DNA of 64,000 nt from contig OW568863.1 in NCBI GenBank assembly GCA_938743325.2, positions 62,001 to 126,000 on the forward strand. The letters run 5' to 3'. This document shows, one piece after another, positions 29,627 to 39,111 of this stretch. The notes beneath the pieces are model-generated. The model worked only from the letters and a program-made list of their open reading frames with translations. It was not told the origin of the DNA and searched no databases. Source of the DNA: Pycnococcus provasolii (Eukaryota > Chlorophyta > Pseudoscourfieldiophyceae > Pseudoscourfieldiales > Pycnococcaceae). The position numbers and the translations under genes were made by a program. Position 1 is the first letter of the stretch; each line of letters opens with the position of its first letter.

Positions 29627-29971
29627 TTGAAGGGCGGTGAGTGGTGATGGCGATGGCGGAGATGGCCGTTTTTTCGCTACCTCCAGGAGGCTCCTGGAGG
29701 TGGCGAAAAAACCAGGAGGACCTCTCCACAACGGGGCGTTAGGTCGGCGGGGAACAACGGGGCGATAGGTCGGCCCTCCACCAAACCGGTACGAGAGTAC
29801 GGGCACTCAGGTCGTGCTTCCAAGAAATACTCTCCTGATATAACGGGCGATTTAGTCTGCACCAGTAAATGCACCAGTAAATTTTCGGTAGTAATTTTCC
29901 CGTTATTCTGGGGACCCGGTGTTGGTCTTGCACCACTACCACTGTGATCATTCCGCCATTATCCCCCTCTC
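29627..29971 (-). repeat. right 345-bp terminal inverted repeat
   Basis: This is the mirror copy of the left TIR, including the 43-nt palindrome at 29669-29711. Its inner edge begins at TTGAAGGG. Confidence 0.92.
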
Positions 29972-29980
29972 CATACTGCA
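29972..29980. repeat. target-site duplication, right copy
   Basis: CATACTGCA directly abuts the right TIR and matches the left copy at 25734-25742. Confidence 0.8.
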
Positions 29981-30427
29981 CACATACTGTAGTCCTATGC
30001 ACCTTCCTACGACAGTACAGTAGGTTCTTTACAGGATCCCCAAAAGGTGATGAGCAAGACGAAGGTGATGAGCAAGACGACGGATGAGATGGGAAAGTAC
30101 CTAGGGTAGGGGATATTATACCCGGATGATGATGGTTGATGCCATGCTTCAGACCAGAGATCTTGGCACGAAGCGGTATCCCCCCTCTCGCGCCAACGAA
30201 GCGCGAGGCGACGAGCCAGGTCCAGGTGGGGTGCACGTCGCTCTCGCCCTGGGACCTTTGAAGTGCGAACACGAACAGCCGTTGTTAAGGGTACTTCCTA
30301 CCCGGCCCCAGGTGCGAAAGCTCCCTTGCCCTTGCCCTTCCCTCCCTCCCCTCTGACGCGCCCTCCGCTCCCCGCTCCAAACACCACGCGACTGCAACGA
30401 AGAGCGAACGCCGGAGCGCGAACGAGC
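29981..30427. other. gap with an 18-bp tandem duplication
   Basis: I see no gene here. AGGTGATGAGCAAGACGA occurs twice in tandem at about 30044-30081. The rest is the region between the element and a putative small gene. Confidence 0.5.
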
Positions 30428-30811
30428 ATGGCCCCGGAGGTCAGCTTCGTCGCTCTCTTCGACGGCAGCGACTCGAGTGGCGCCGCGCACAGGCCGCAAA
30501 CCATGCAGGTACGAAGAGAACAACCAACACTGGTAACAAAGAGAAAAGGACAGCGCGTGTAGGGAGAGAGGATGAGAAGCTGCTGAGAGAGGCGGCGAGC
30601 AAGGGAAATAAATCATCGCCGGTTTTCGTTTAGGAAACCACCTGCTCCCCTCTTTCCCGCGGCCCGGCGCAGGGTGGTGTTAGATGCCTGCTTTGTCAAG
30701 AAAGCTCTTAAGATGGCACGCCTTAAGGGCAAGGCGCCTTCTTTGTACACGCGTGAGCGCTTGGGTGTTAGAGAAGCGCGTCGAACCATAACCACTCTAG
30801 ATGACCACTAA
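30428..30811 (+). CDS. putative small two-exon gene, frame uncertain
   Basis: A good splice pair is present: CATGCAG|GTACGAAGAG (donor at 30509) and CGTTTAG|GAAACC (acceptor ending 30633), a 125-bp intron like others in this genome. From the ATG at 30428 the spliced product would be a 52-residue protein ending CLLCQESS. A different phase gives a more coding-like, basic C-terminus (VVLDACFVKKALKMARLKGK, then REARRTITTLDDH) ending at 30811, but it lacks an ATG in the first exon. No family is recognised. Confidence 0.35.
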
Positions 30812-30940
30812 CGAACCAAATACAAAAACACACGAAACAACATACGATAATAATAACAGCGCTCAAAGACGGGGCCGCTTGACCCTGCACGCGCAGCAGC
30901 ACTTTTCTCGCACGTGCGCTCGTCAAGCTTGTCGGAACAG

Positions 30941-32917
30941 ATGCTTGGCGAAGACGGACGAAGGAAGCTTAGTGTCGTGATCAACGACGAGGCGCAGCAT
31001 GGCGCGGCGACAGGAGGCAGCCGGCCAGTGACACCACAGCTGCAGCCGCCGCCGTTGCGGCCGCCGCCGCAGCCCTCAAACGCGTATGGTGCACCAATAG
31101 CGCAGCACGTGCAGCACCCTCCTCCACCACCACCGTCGAACCTGCAACCGTCGCCGCAACACGCCGCGGCGACCGCAAGACCGAATTCGACACCTGAGAA
31201 GAGAGTCGCGCCGCCGTCACCCCCCTCGCCGATATTTGACGCGTTTGGGAATAACGGCGCTGCCGTGCCCGCCGTTGCCCCCGCCGTTGCCCCTGTCGCC
31301 GCCGCTGCCGCCGGGCACCGCCGAAGCAGAAGTGGCGGCGACTTGCCTTGGGATCCATTCCCAAGCAGTGTTCCGGAGAGCATCACTCCCGACGCGCTCG
31401 CCGACGCCTTTGCTGCGGACTGCGGCATGATGGGGACACCCTTGCCCGCGGTACTGGTGAGCAGGGTTTCGTCTGCCACCTTTGCAGATCTGATATCGGG
31501 ATCCTCCTCTTCCTCCCCCATGCCGGGGATGCAAGCGTCTGCAGCGCCAGCTCCAGCTGCGCTTCCGTATCCACATGCACAACAACCACTTCCACTTCCA
31601 CAAACATCACAACCTCTTCCAGCTGTTAGCGCTGCATTAACTATACAAGGGCAGCCTGCGCGCAATGGCAATAGCGGCGACGCGCCAATCAGCTGGGAAA
31701 ATGGCAGGATGCCTGACCCGGTGTTGGCAACTACACAGCCGCCGCAGCAGCAGCAACCGCCGCGGCCTGCACAACAGCCACAATTCCATAATCACCAGCA
31801 GCGGCAGGAGATGCTACCGCTCGTTGATCCTCGGCTGGAAAGCTGGGTTTGGCCGGATGCTGCTCCTGCGCAGCCCCCTCCCGTGGAGTGGCATGCATTC
31901 AACGCCGTAGCTGAGCAGCAACCGCTTCCACCTCAGCAGGGCGACATTAGTCTGCTGGGCCTTCAGAAAGGAATCACCTTCACAGGCGCCGACGCCGCGG
32001 CGGCGAACGACGTGCCGAAGAATGGAGATGCACCAGCCTCAGACGAGCAGGGGAGCGGCTCGCTCGAATTTGGCGCAAATGCCGCGGACTTTGCGCGCAA
32101 GCTCGCCGAGAAGGACAAAAAGCCGGCATGGTATATCCCGTACGAGGAGCTCAGCCTCGGCCAGAAGATTGGGCGCGGGGCTTTCGGGGATGTGCTCCTG
32201 GCGGAGTGGCACGGCACGTCTGTGGCTGTTAAGCGGCTGCAGAACGTGCACCCCTCCGCTCACTCGGACTTCCGCCGTGAGGTGGGCCTTCTGCACAAGC
32301 TTCGGCACCCGAATGTCATCCTCTTCATGGGCGCGTGCACGAGCCCAACGCAAGAGCTGTGCATCATCATGGAACATGCCGCCAACGGAAGCCTGTACGG
32401 CGTGCTCCGTCGCAAGGCGACGATCACGTTCGACGGCGACACCATCGTGCGCTGGGCAACGGAGATGGCGCGTGGCATGAACTACCTGCATACGCGTAGC
32501 CCTCCGATCCTGCACCGAGACTTGAAATCCGGCAACGTGCTTGTTGACGAGGACTGGCACCTGAGGGTGAGCGACTTTGGCCTTGCGCGCATTCGCGCGG
32601 GCAGCACATGCCAGACACAGGTGGGCACGTGGGGCTGGATGGCTCCCGAGGTTCTCGAGCATGGGTCGTACGACGAGAAGGCCGATGTCTACAGTTACGC
32701 CATTGTACTCTGGGAGATGGTAGCGCGTGACGAGCCTTTCAAGGGCATGCACCCGATGCAGGTGGCGAAGGCGGTGGACCGCGGCGAGCGTCCTCCAATG
32801 CCCGCCGCGGAGGATGCCTGTCCCAGAGGGTACCGCAGCCTCATTGAGCAGTGCTGGCACTCGAAGCCGCAGGCACGTCCGTCTTTCGAAGACATCCTCA
32901 AGATGCTCAAGAAGTAG
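30941..32917 (+). CDS. Raf-like (TKL) protein kinase, CTR1/MAPKKK type
   Basis: The protein has about 658 residues from the Met at 30941. The first 385 residues are disordered and rich in Pro, Ala and Gln (runs such as PPQQQQPPRPAQQP). The kinase domain follows EELSLGQKIGRGAFGDVLLA, with VAVKRL (ATP Lys), HRDLKSGN (catalytic Asp), VSDFGLARI (DFG), GTWGWMAPEVLE (APE) and DVYSYAIVLWEMV. HRDLKS and GTxxWMAPE are typical of plant Raf-like MAPKKKs such as CTR1 and EDR1. It should be an active Ser/Thr kinase. No EDR1 N-terminal domain or PAS domain is evident. Single exon. Confidence 0.9.
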   Translation: MLGEDGRRKLSVVINDEAQHGAATGGSRPVTPQLQPPPLRPPPQPSNAYGAPIAQHVQHPPPPPPSNLQPSPQHAAATARPNSTPEKRVAPPSPPSPIFDAFGNNGAAVPAVAPAVAPVAAAAAGHRRSRSGGDLPWDPFPSSVPESITPDALADAFAADCGMMGTPLPAVLVSRVSSATFADLISGSSSSSPMPGMQASAAPAPAALPYPHAQQPLPLPQTSQPLPAVSAALTIQGQPARNGNSGDAPISWENGRMPDPVLATTQPPQQQQPPRPAQQPQFHNHQQRQEMLPLVDPRLESWVWPDAAPAQPPPVEWHAFNAVAEQQPLPPQQGDISLLGLQKGITFTGADAAAANDVPKNGDAPASDEQGSGSLEFGANAADFARKLAEKDKKPAWYIPYEELSLGQKIGRGAFGDVLLAEWHGTSVAVKRLQNVHPSAHSDFRREVGLLHKLRHPNVILFMGACTSPTQELCIIMEHAANGSLYGVLRRKATITFDGDTIVRWATEMARGMNYLHTRSPPILHRDLKSGNVLVDEDWHLRVSDFGLARIRAGSTCQTQVGTWGWMAPEVLEHGSYDEKADVYSYAIVLWEMVARDEPFKGMHPMQVAKAVDRGERPPMPAAEDACPRGYRSLIEQCWHSKPQARPSFEDILKMLKK

Positions 32918-33011
32918 AAAAGAGAAAATAATGTAAATGAAAAGTAAAAGTTTGAAACTGTTTTAAAAGTCAATACTGTTCAAATAGATCCACAAGGCTA
33001 TTTATTTTACC

Positions 33012-34273
33012 TCATTCCGCCTCTGCGGCTGGTTCTGAGGCAGCCGTCGACGCCTCCGGCGCCGTATCACCTCCGGCGCTTTGGCTCTCGCCCCCACCCT
33101 CGGGCGCGATGTGCAGCACGATGGCGGTGCAGTCATCAATCACCTCGCCCTCCTCTTCAATCCACGCGTTTCGGCTCCGCTCGATGAGAGTGTCGCACGC
33201 GAGGGTGAGATCGCCACCGCACTCGTAGATTATTTCCATCACATCGTCATTCTCCAAAAACTCCCATATGCCGTCGGACGCGACTACAATGTACTGGCCG
33301 TCAGAGGCGTCTGCGTATGGCGGGTCGCCGATTTGAAACCTATCAATCTCCGGCTCGCAGATGACGCCGACGCCTCGCCCAATCTCATCTCCAAACGAGC
33401 GGCTCATGCACAGCCCCGGCGTCAAGGGCGAACCACCGCGCCACACGCGCGGTGGCCCGATGTCCTCGCCGTCAATTCTCAGAGGTCTGACGATGCCGCC
33501 CTTTGCCCTGATGCGCTGCAGCTCACCCGGCAAGGTTGGCTTGTGGTCCAAGGTGAGCGCCTGCGCCGGCTGCCCTGGCACACCTCTCACGGCGCGGCTG
33601 TCTCCCACGTTGCCCGTGCACAGTTTGCCGTCGGCAGTCACGTAAAGCATGCAGCCGGTGCTCCCGCTCGTGCTGAGGTCGAAGCCTTGCCGGCGCAGCT
33701 CGTTGTTTGTGACGTCCGCGGCGCCCTTCATAGCGTCGTCGTACTTGCCCGACTTGAACGCACTTCCGTTCTGCATGTGCTGAGGAAACCGCTTTATCAG
33801 AAACTGGCTAACTTTTCTTCCATTTTCGCCGTGCCCGTCATACACGCCGACGAAGAGAGCACTTTTCTCCTCGTACGGCACGACGAGCCCTGCATCCTGG
33901 TTCTCCTTTACTGGATTGCCCGGCGACGCACCCGCATGGCTCTTGCCGTGATACCTGACGACTAGTCCGCCCAGAATCGTCGTTCCGTTTGCAACCTCAA
34001 TGCGCGGTTCGCCCGTTGACCCGTGCTCGACTCTGCGTTGTTGTGAATTTTGTTTTTGTTTTGTTGTGGGAACGTTGTGGGTTGATGTCTGGTCAGCATA
34101 CAATACATACGCGCGTCCTTCCCGTGAATTCCTTTTGTGGACCCTCGGAGGTTCTTTGCGTGCGCGCGTGCGCGTGCGTGTGCAACGTACTTGGTCTTGC
34201 GCTTCTGCTTGCGCTCGTTCGGCTGGTTTGCCGCCGGCGAAACCGGCGCGGCCGTCGAGGCGCCGCACCCCAT
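33012..34273 (-). CDS. N-myristoylated PP2C-type protein phosphatase, two exons
   Basis: Exon 1 is 34273-34191 (MGCGASTAAPVSPAAN, predicted myristoylation at Gly2 and palmitoylation at Cys3) and exon 2 is 34032-33012. The 158-bp intron has a GTACGT donor and ACGCAG acceptor, and joins KT|KVEHG. The roughly 367-residue protein carries the PP2C motifs KENQDAGLVV, LFVGVYDGHGENG (metal Asp and Gly), NVGDSRAV, SRSFGDEIG, IVVASDGIWEFL and DDCTAIVL, all with the metal-binding Asp residues. A Ser/Ala/Glu-rich tail follows. It is a Mg/Mn-dependent Ser/Thr phosphatase probably at the plasma or ciliary membrane. It ends about 95 bp from the stop of the convergent Raf-like kinase. Confidence 0.9.
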
Positions 34274-34772
34274 CACGTATGTCCTATGGTAGGGTAAGAG
34301 GGTAAAAAGGATACCGGGTAAGGGGCCGGGTACCGGTCGGGGGGGCGTTGCATGACTCATGAGAAGTGCATGTACCGGGTACCGGACGGAGTGGTTCAGG
34401 CATCAGGGGAAGGGAAGGGAGCTGTGCCGGTTGCAAGGTGTACCCGGTAGGATGCGCGGCCTCCCTTGACCTCTCCCCTCCCCTCTCCTTGCCCGCTGCA
34501 GTGGCAAGTTGCAACCTTCCCTTTCTTTCCCAGGTGGCTTGGTCAGGTGTGCCGTTACTTCACTCCGTCGAACAGCTGCTGTCGAAGAGGGATGCTGAAG
34601 AGGAATGGAAGAGGGAAGAAGAAGAGGGAGGGCGTTTTCCACTGTTCGGGGTTCAAATGTTCGATCATTTGCCGATTCCCGATTCGGGGATGCGAGGCTT
34701 CTCAGTCCCTTGCGAAAACCTCTCGCGAAAGGGAATCTAAAGATTCGACAAATTTCTTGTCGTCTGCGCGAT
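34274..34772. other. gap of about 500 bp, divergent promoters
   Basis: This region lies between the PP2C and TPR-thioredoxin starts and probably serves both. It contains GGGTACCGG-type repeats (34305-34385) and short purine tracts. The frame of the downstream gene is open back to about 34605, but that stretch has no homology. Confidence 0.45.
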
Positions 34773-35822
34773 ATGGCCACAAGGCAGGCTGCAAACGAGC
34801 TGTACCAGGCGAAGAGGTACGCCGAGGCGGAAAAGGCGTACGCCAAACTGCTCGAGGATGATAACCTCGACGCGAGCGAAAAGGCGAAACTGCACGCCAA
34901 CAGGGCGGCGGCACTCGCCACGGTACTCAAAATCAAGGACGCGGCGCAAGCAGCAGCGGCTGCACTCGCGTGGGATCCCGCGTACGAACGCGCAAAGAGT
35001 CGACTCAGCAAGTACATCACCAAACTCGGCTCGTTCGATGAAGCCATACAGGGTGTTAACGAAGCGGCGGCGAAGGGTGCCACAGACGAGGTGGCGAATC
35101 AACTCAAGATTCTCGCCGAGGGACGTGTTCATGGCAACGCGGCGTTCTCTGCCGGCGACTATGCTGCGGCAATTGAAAAGTACTCAAGTGCAATCGACTC
35201 GGTAGGCGTCGACCAACCTGGCGCCGGCCTCCTCTTGTGCAATCGGGCCGCATGCCACTCGAAGCTGGGAAACCACCAAAGAGCACTCGACGACGCAGAG
35301 CTCGCGATCAAATCTGACGACGACTACGTCAAGGCTATAATGAGAAAGGCGATTGCACTCGACGGGCTTGGGATGCGTGACAAGGCGACGGAGACATGGT
35401 CTGTGCTTAGATGGTTCCTGCCCAACGACCCGACGGTTCGCGCGGCTCTCATGAAAGAAGGGCGAAAGAAGGGCGCAGCTCACGCAAGTCTTAGTGATGG
35501 GCCGTGGCACTTGACGACGTTTGACGACTTCAAGGAATGTCTGCAGAAGGCAAAAGGCTTAGTCGTCGTTGACTTCACCGCTACTTGGTGTGGTCCCTGC
35601 AAGCAGGTTGCACCCGTATTTGTGAACATGGCGAAGGATGCGTCAAACTCCAGCGTGCTCTTCCTGAAGGTTGACGTAGACGAGGTCGAGGATGCTGCAC
35701 GGTTTGCGAACGTGCGCAGCATGCCAACGTTCGTCTTCTACCGCGTCGGGCAAGGTGAGGTTCAGCGCTTCAGCGGTGCGGATCCCGTGCGGTTGAATGC
35801 TCTCGTGAGCCAGCTGCGGTGA
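34773..35822 (+). CDS. TPR-thioredoxin fusion protein
   Basis: About 349 residues run from the Met at 34773 (MATRQAANELYQAKRYAEAE). The first 240 residues are TPR helices in two groups, with consensus-like GNAAFSAGDYAAAIEKYSSA, NRAACHSKLGNHQRALDDAE and AIMRKAIALDGLGMRDKA. The C-terminal 105 residues are a classical thioredoxin: VVDFTATWCGPCKQ (active-site CGPC), DVDEVEDAARFANV and SMPTFVFYRVGQG with the cis-Pro. The layout resembles plant TDX/TTL and Hip-like co-chaperones, which link Hsp70/Hsp90 binding to disulfide reduction. Both cysteines are present, so it should be redox-active in the cytosol. Confidence 0.9.
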   Translation: MATRQAANELYQAKRYAEAEKAYAKLLEDDNLDASEKAKLHANRAAALATVLKIKDAAQAAAAALAWDPAYERAKSRLSKYITKLGSFDEAIQGVNEAAAKGATDEVANQLKILAEGRVHGNAAFSAGDYAAAIEKYSSAIDSVGVDQPGAGLLLCNRAACHSKLGNHQRALDDAELAIKSDDDYVKAIMRKAIALDGLGMRDKATETWSVLRWFLPNDPTVRAALMKEGRKKGAAHASLSDGPWHLTTFDDFKECLQKAKGLVVVDFTATWCGPCKQVAPVFVNMAKDASNSSVLFLKVDVDEVEDAARFANVRSMPTFVFYRVGQGEVQRFSGADPVRLNALVSQLR

Positions 35823-36168
35823 CATGTGAGGCCGAGGTGTCTCTGTCACGTGTACCTGTAAGGAAAACGATTAAAATTCACGACCCATCGATGGATCCCC
35901 AATGATGAGATTTTGTAGTGCAATCTTCTGGGATGGAACGGATTGTCCAGTCTGCCCCCCAGGCCTCGGACCGACCAAAACACAAACCGGCCCCCCTGTC
36001 ACTCACTCCCCCTGTCCTCTTCACACGCATGTCTCCCGCCATGCCAACGCCAACGCCAACTCCAAGTCCGAGCCTGTGCCTGTGCCTGTGCCGCAACCGT
36101 GCTCGCTGTGCACACGCAACTCCTCCACCATTCCACCAGCACAACAACCTCGACATAGAGTACTGACG

Positions 36169-37654
36169 ATGACGTCCGCCTTCCTCCCCTTGCTCCTCTC
36201 CGTGTCGGCGGTGTCGCTCACGGCGGCGGCGCGAACGTTGAATCAGGAGGGACCTGCCGTCCCGCCTCTTGTCGGCGATGAAAAACTTGAAAAGCGCACC
36301 GCGCGGGCGCTCAAGTACATAGGCTCGCCAATCACTGCGATGACAGCTGCACCTATCGCGCCTTTTGGAGCTATGGGTGGCATGATGCATACCACAGGAC
36401 TCGACAACCTCTACCTGCGTCCTGAGAGCCCGTTTGGATGGGTCGCCAACATCGAAACACTGAGTCGAGCCGACGTGTCAGAGGCTCACATAGACGAGTG
36501 GCGTTATGCCACAATTGTGGAAGCCGGGAATATAACGACTCCGCCACCGTTCAAGCTCGCGAACTACTATGTGCCTGAGCTTGGTGGCGTTACTCGTCTG
36601 AGCCAGTACAACAGCATCGAAGATTTGTGCGGCACGTTCTTCCGACAGATGACTTACAAACAAGCGGACGATTTGTACGCGAGCGGAGCTAAGTCAATTC
36701 GCCGTCACCCGAAGGGAAAAACGCGTGGTTGTGTCGTCGGCGACGACTTTTGGGCTACACAGGCGGCATTCCTTCCATGGGATGGCAAGGTGTTTCAGCC
36801 GAATGGTCGAATGTCGAACGTTGCGGATAACATGTACGGCATTCCAGGATTTGATATCACCACGGTGCCAGGCACGTATGGACTTGGTCGATCGTGGCGT
36901 AACGTCACGGAGAAGGCGATTGTGGTGCAGTACCCACCTGATCCTTTCTGGATCATGCAAAGCCGCATCAACACACTGAACATGATGCCGGGTAAGTTCT
37001 ATACCTCTCAGCCATTCGTGGCTGATAATATAACAGTCACTCACTAACATCCCCACACACACGTTAAAAAAAACAGGTAACTTTCCAGACTACCGCGACG
37101 AGATCCGCGAAGTTCCTTCCATGCCTGGGCTCTTCATGGGTAAAATGTACGTTCGTCCTTACTCCGGCGGAGACGTGTGGCAAGGACCGAATCCTGGACC
37201 CTACCGCTGGCTTGGAGTGCACTTTGTCGTGATGCAGACAGAGGAGGGTGCTGATCAGTACGACAAGATGCTCGACTGCGACAAGGGCATCAACAATGCC
37301 GAGTTCTGTCCAGACGGCGAACTGCTGGTGGGCAATCTTGCGTCCACGGTGGGACGCTTCATACCAGGAACGGAGGGTAATATCTATAGCGACGTGATCA
37401 ACGGTGACGTCGAGGCATTGGGACGTGCGATCCGTGGGTACGGCCTGCTCGACCAAACGGGTGATGGTGTCGAGCAGATCGAGACTGGTGAGGTGCAGGA
37501 CATTCCTGGCGCGGAGACTCTGCTTGCCGAGGTTCGTGAAGCGCGCCGTGATGCCGCGATTCGTCGCACGGCTGCGGAGACGACTGGCTTCGCGGTGAAT
37601 GGCGTCACGCGCAATGGCGCGGCAGAGGCAAAACCGACACCGGAAGGATCGTGA
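36169..37654 (+). CDS. secreted or luminal protein of unknown function, two exons
   Basis: Exons are 36169-36991 and 37077-37654. The 85-bp intron has GTAAGT, a CACTAACAT branch site and an AACAG acceptor, and the join restores Gly in MMPGNFPDYRDE. The protein of about 466 residues begins with a signal peptide (MTSAFLPLLLSVSAVSLTAA). The body has conserved-looking blocks (DEWRYATIVEAGNITTPPPF, GCVVGDDFWATQ, VPGTYGLGRSWRNVTEKAIV, GPNPGPYRWLGVHFVVMQTE) but no family that I recognise. Several NxT/NxS sequons suit a glycoprotein. The tail is charged and helical. It may be a wall, scale or lysosomal protein. Confidence 0.75.
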
Positions 37655-37877
37655 GCTGCGTGAGAACTGGGAAGGGAAGGGACGAAGAAAGTATTCCACA
37701 GCTCACTAGCAGATTTCTTGCTGCTTTGAGTGTGTGTGGGGTGGTGGTGGTGTTGTTGCTTGCTTGCTTGCTTGCTTGCTATCGCTCGTTGTTGAGTAAA
37801 CAAAGGTTGAATAGTTTTCATCACCCAGGTAAAATGAGTCCCATTTTACTCATAAGAATTTTTCAGGCGACTTACTT

Positions 37878-38558
37878 TTACGCCTTCAACGTTCCCATCG
37901 GCGTATCAGGTCCACCCTTGAGCTTGTTGACCTGCTCGTAGAGTTCGTCAACACTCTCCCACGACGCTGCGCACTCCGACCCTCCGCCGCACTCCTTCGC
38001 CTCCTCGAGAGCCTCCTCCGCAAGCTTGCGCACTTGCGCGAGGCGGGGGTCCTCCTTCTGCGCACTTTTGCTAATTGTTTTTGCAGCTGAAACGGCTAGC
38101 TCGACCGCCTTGAACATGTCGATCGAGTTTCCCGGATCCGCCGCCTTCTGTGCCGCCTTAAGGCTAGTTGCCACCGCAACCATGCGGTCAAGATCCTGCT
38201 GCTTCAGCGTGACCACTGGCGCCTTGCCCTTGGTCTTCGCTTGCGCCTTTTGCCTTTCATCCGCGGCGGCGGCGGACAGCTCTTCGACCTCGTCCCAGGA
38301 GATGCCGCAGTCGTCGGTGCACTCCTTGGCTACTGCGATGGCAGCAGCCAAGGCCTCGTTGACCGGCGCGGACACGATCGCCTCTTCGACGAACGACTTT
38401 GCGAGCTGTTCGGCGGTGAAGAGGATGGGTTCCCCTTGCTTGACCTGTGCGGCGCGTGCCTGCACGTGACGGCTACGCAAGGCGAGCGTGGCCGAAGGTC
38501 GAGCTGTTACCAGGTTTGCGCCCCGCATGCGGAGGCAGGCTGACGGCTTCATCATCAT
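37878..38558 (-). CDS. plastid CP12 protein with two CP12 domains
   Basis: The 226-residue protein starts MMMKPSACLRMRG with a transit-peptide-like leader to about residue 38. The first CP12-like unit is FVEEAIVSAPVNEALAAAIA, a Cys pair in ECTDDCG and SWDEVEELSAAAAD. A Lys/Ala helical linker follows. The second unit has LAEEALEEAKECGGGSECAA, SWESVDELYEQVNKLKGG. CP12 is the small disordered scaffold that binds GAPDH and phosphoribulokinase in the dark and releases them when thioredoxin reduces its Cys pairs. Usual CP12 has one domain of about 75 residues; two in one chain are uncommon outside algae. Cys pairs are present in both units. Confidence 0.7.
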   Translation of the reverse strand: MMMKPSACLRMRGANLVTARPSATLALRSRHVQARAAQVKQGEPILFTAEQLAKSFVEEAIVSAPVNEALAAAIAVAKECTDDCGISWDEVEELSAAAADERQKAQAKTKGKAPVVTLKQQDLDRMVAVATSLKAAQKAADPGNSIDMFKAVELAVSAAKTISKSAQKEDPRLAQVRKLAEEALEEAKECGGGSECAASWESVDELYEQVNKLKGGPDTPMGTLKA

Positions 38559-39111
38559 CGTTCAAGGAGTGTTTGTGTGTGTGCAAGGGGGCGGGTTGGC
38601 ACTTGGCTTGCACGACTGCAGCAGCGGGGGAGGGTTGGACCTTGGGAATCCTCCTCCGCCTTCTCCACCGCGGGTTGACGGATGCCAAATCACAAATCAA
38701 CCTTGAATCAACGGGAGATTTTCCCGGGGAAAGATAAAATGATTAAAAAATCTACCCTAACCATTTCAGTCACACTTCGATCGAATGTTAGGGTTAGGGC
38801 TACGCTTGATTTTCTTTTCGATTTCGGATATACCTTGCCCTCTCACTCTGTGGTCCACAGCTTGTTAAGTTGTTGGCGTCGCTCGTGCAACGCGCTTTTG
38901 CGGCGGGTCAATAGTACTACAGAGTCGGCGCATGGAGGTGCACGTCGTCGCACGGTCGAGAAACACGCTAAAGCCGGTTCTGCCTTCTAGAAGCTTCAGA
39001 AGAAGAGGAGGAGGAAACAACATCAGCAGCAGCAGCCTCGGCAAAATGCAGCAACCTCGTGCGAAGCGGGAACCAACACGAGCCAGTCGTCTGACATCGC
39101 CACATCGGTAG
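38559..39111. other. gap with TTAGGG-like words and possible upstream exons
   Basis: The CP12 promoter lies at the left. GTTAGGGTTAGGGCT occurs at about 38788-38803. A Gln-rich stretch at 38995-39055 and an ATG at 39045 may belong to the first exon of the hydroxylase on the right, but a TAG ends that frame at an acceptor-like site. Confidence 0.4.

Larger units (their letters stand above)
25743..29971. mobile_element. non-autonomous Mutator-like (Pack-MULE-type) DNA transposon candidate
   Basis: The 4,229-bp unit is bounded by 345-bp terminal inverted repeats (25743-26087 and 29627-29971) that differ at one base, starting GAGAGGGGGATAATGG. It is flanked by a perfect 9-bp direct repeat CATACTGCA (25734-25742 and 29972-29980). 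Long TIRs with 9-bp target duplications are the hallmark of the Mutator superfamily, and the GAG start with ATAAT echoes Mu ends. No MULE transposase (MURA, with SWIM zinc finger) is visible. The interior instead holds fragments of four unrelated genes, as in Pack-MULEs. The near-identity of the TIRs argues for recent insertion. Family assignment is inference from structure only. Confidence 0.75.
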
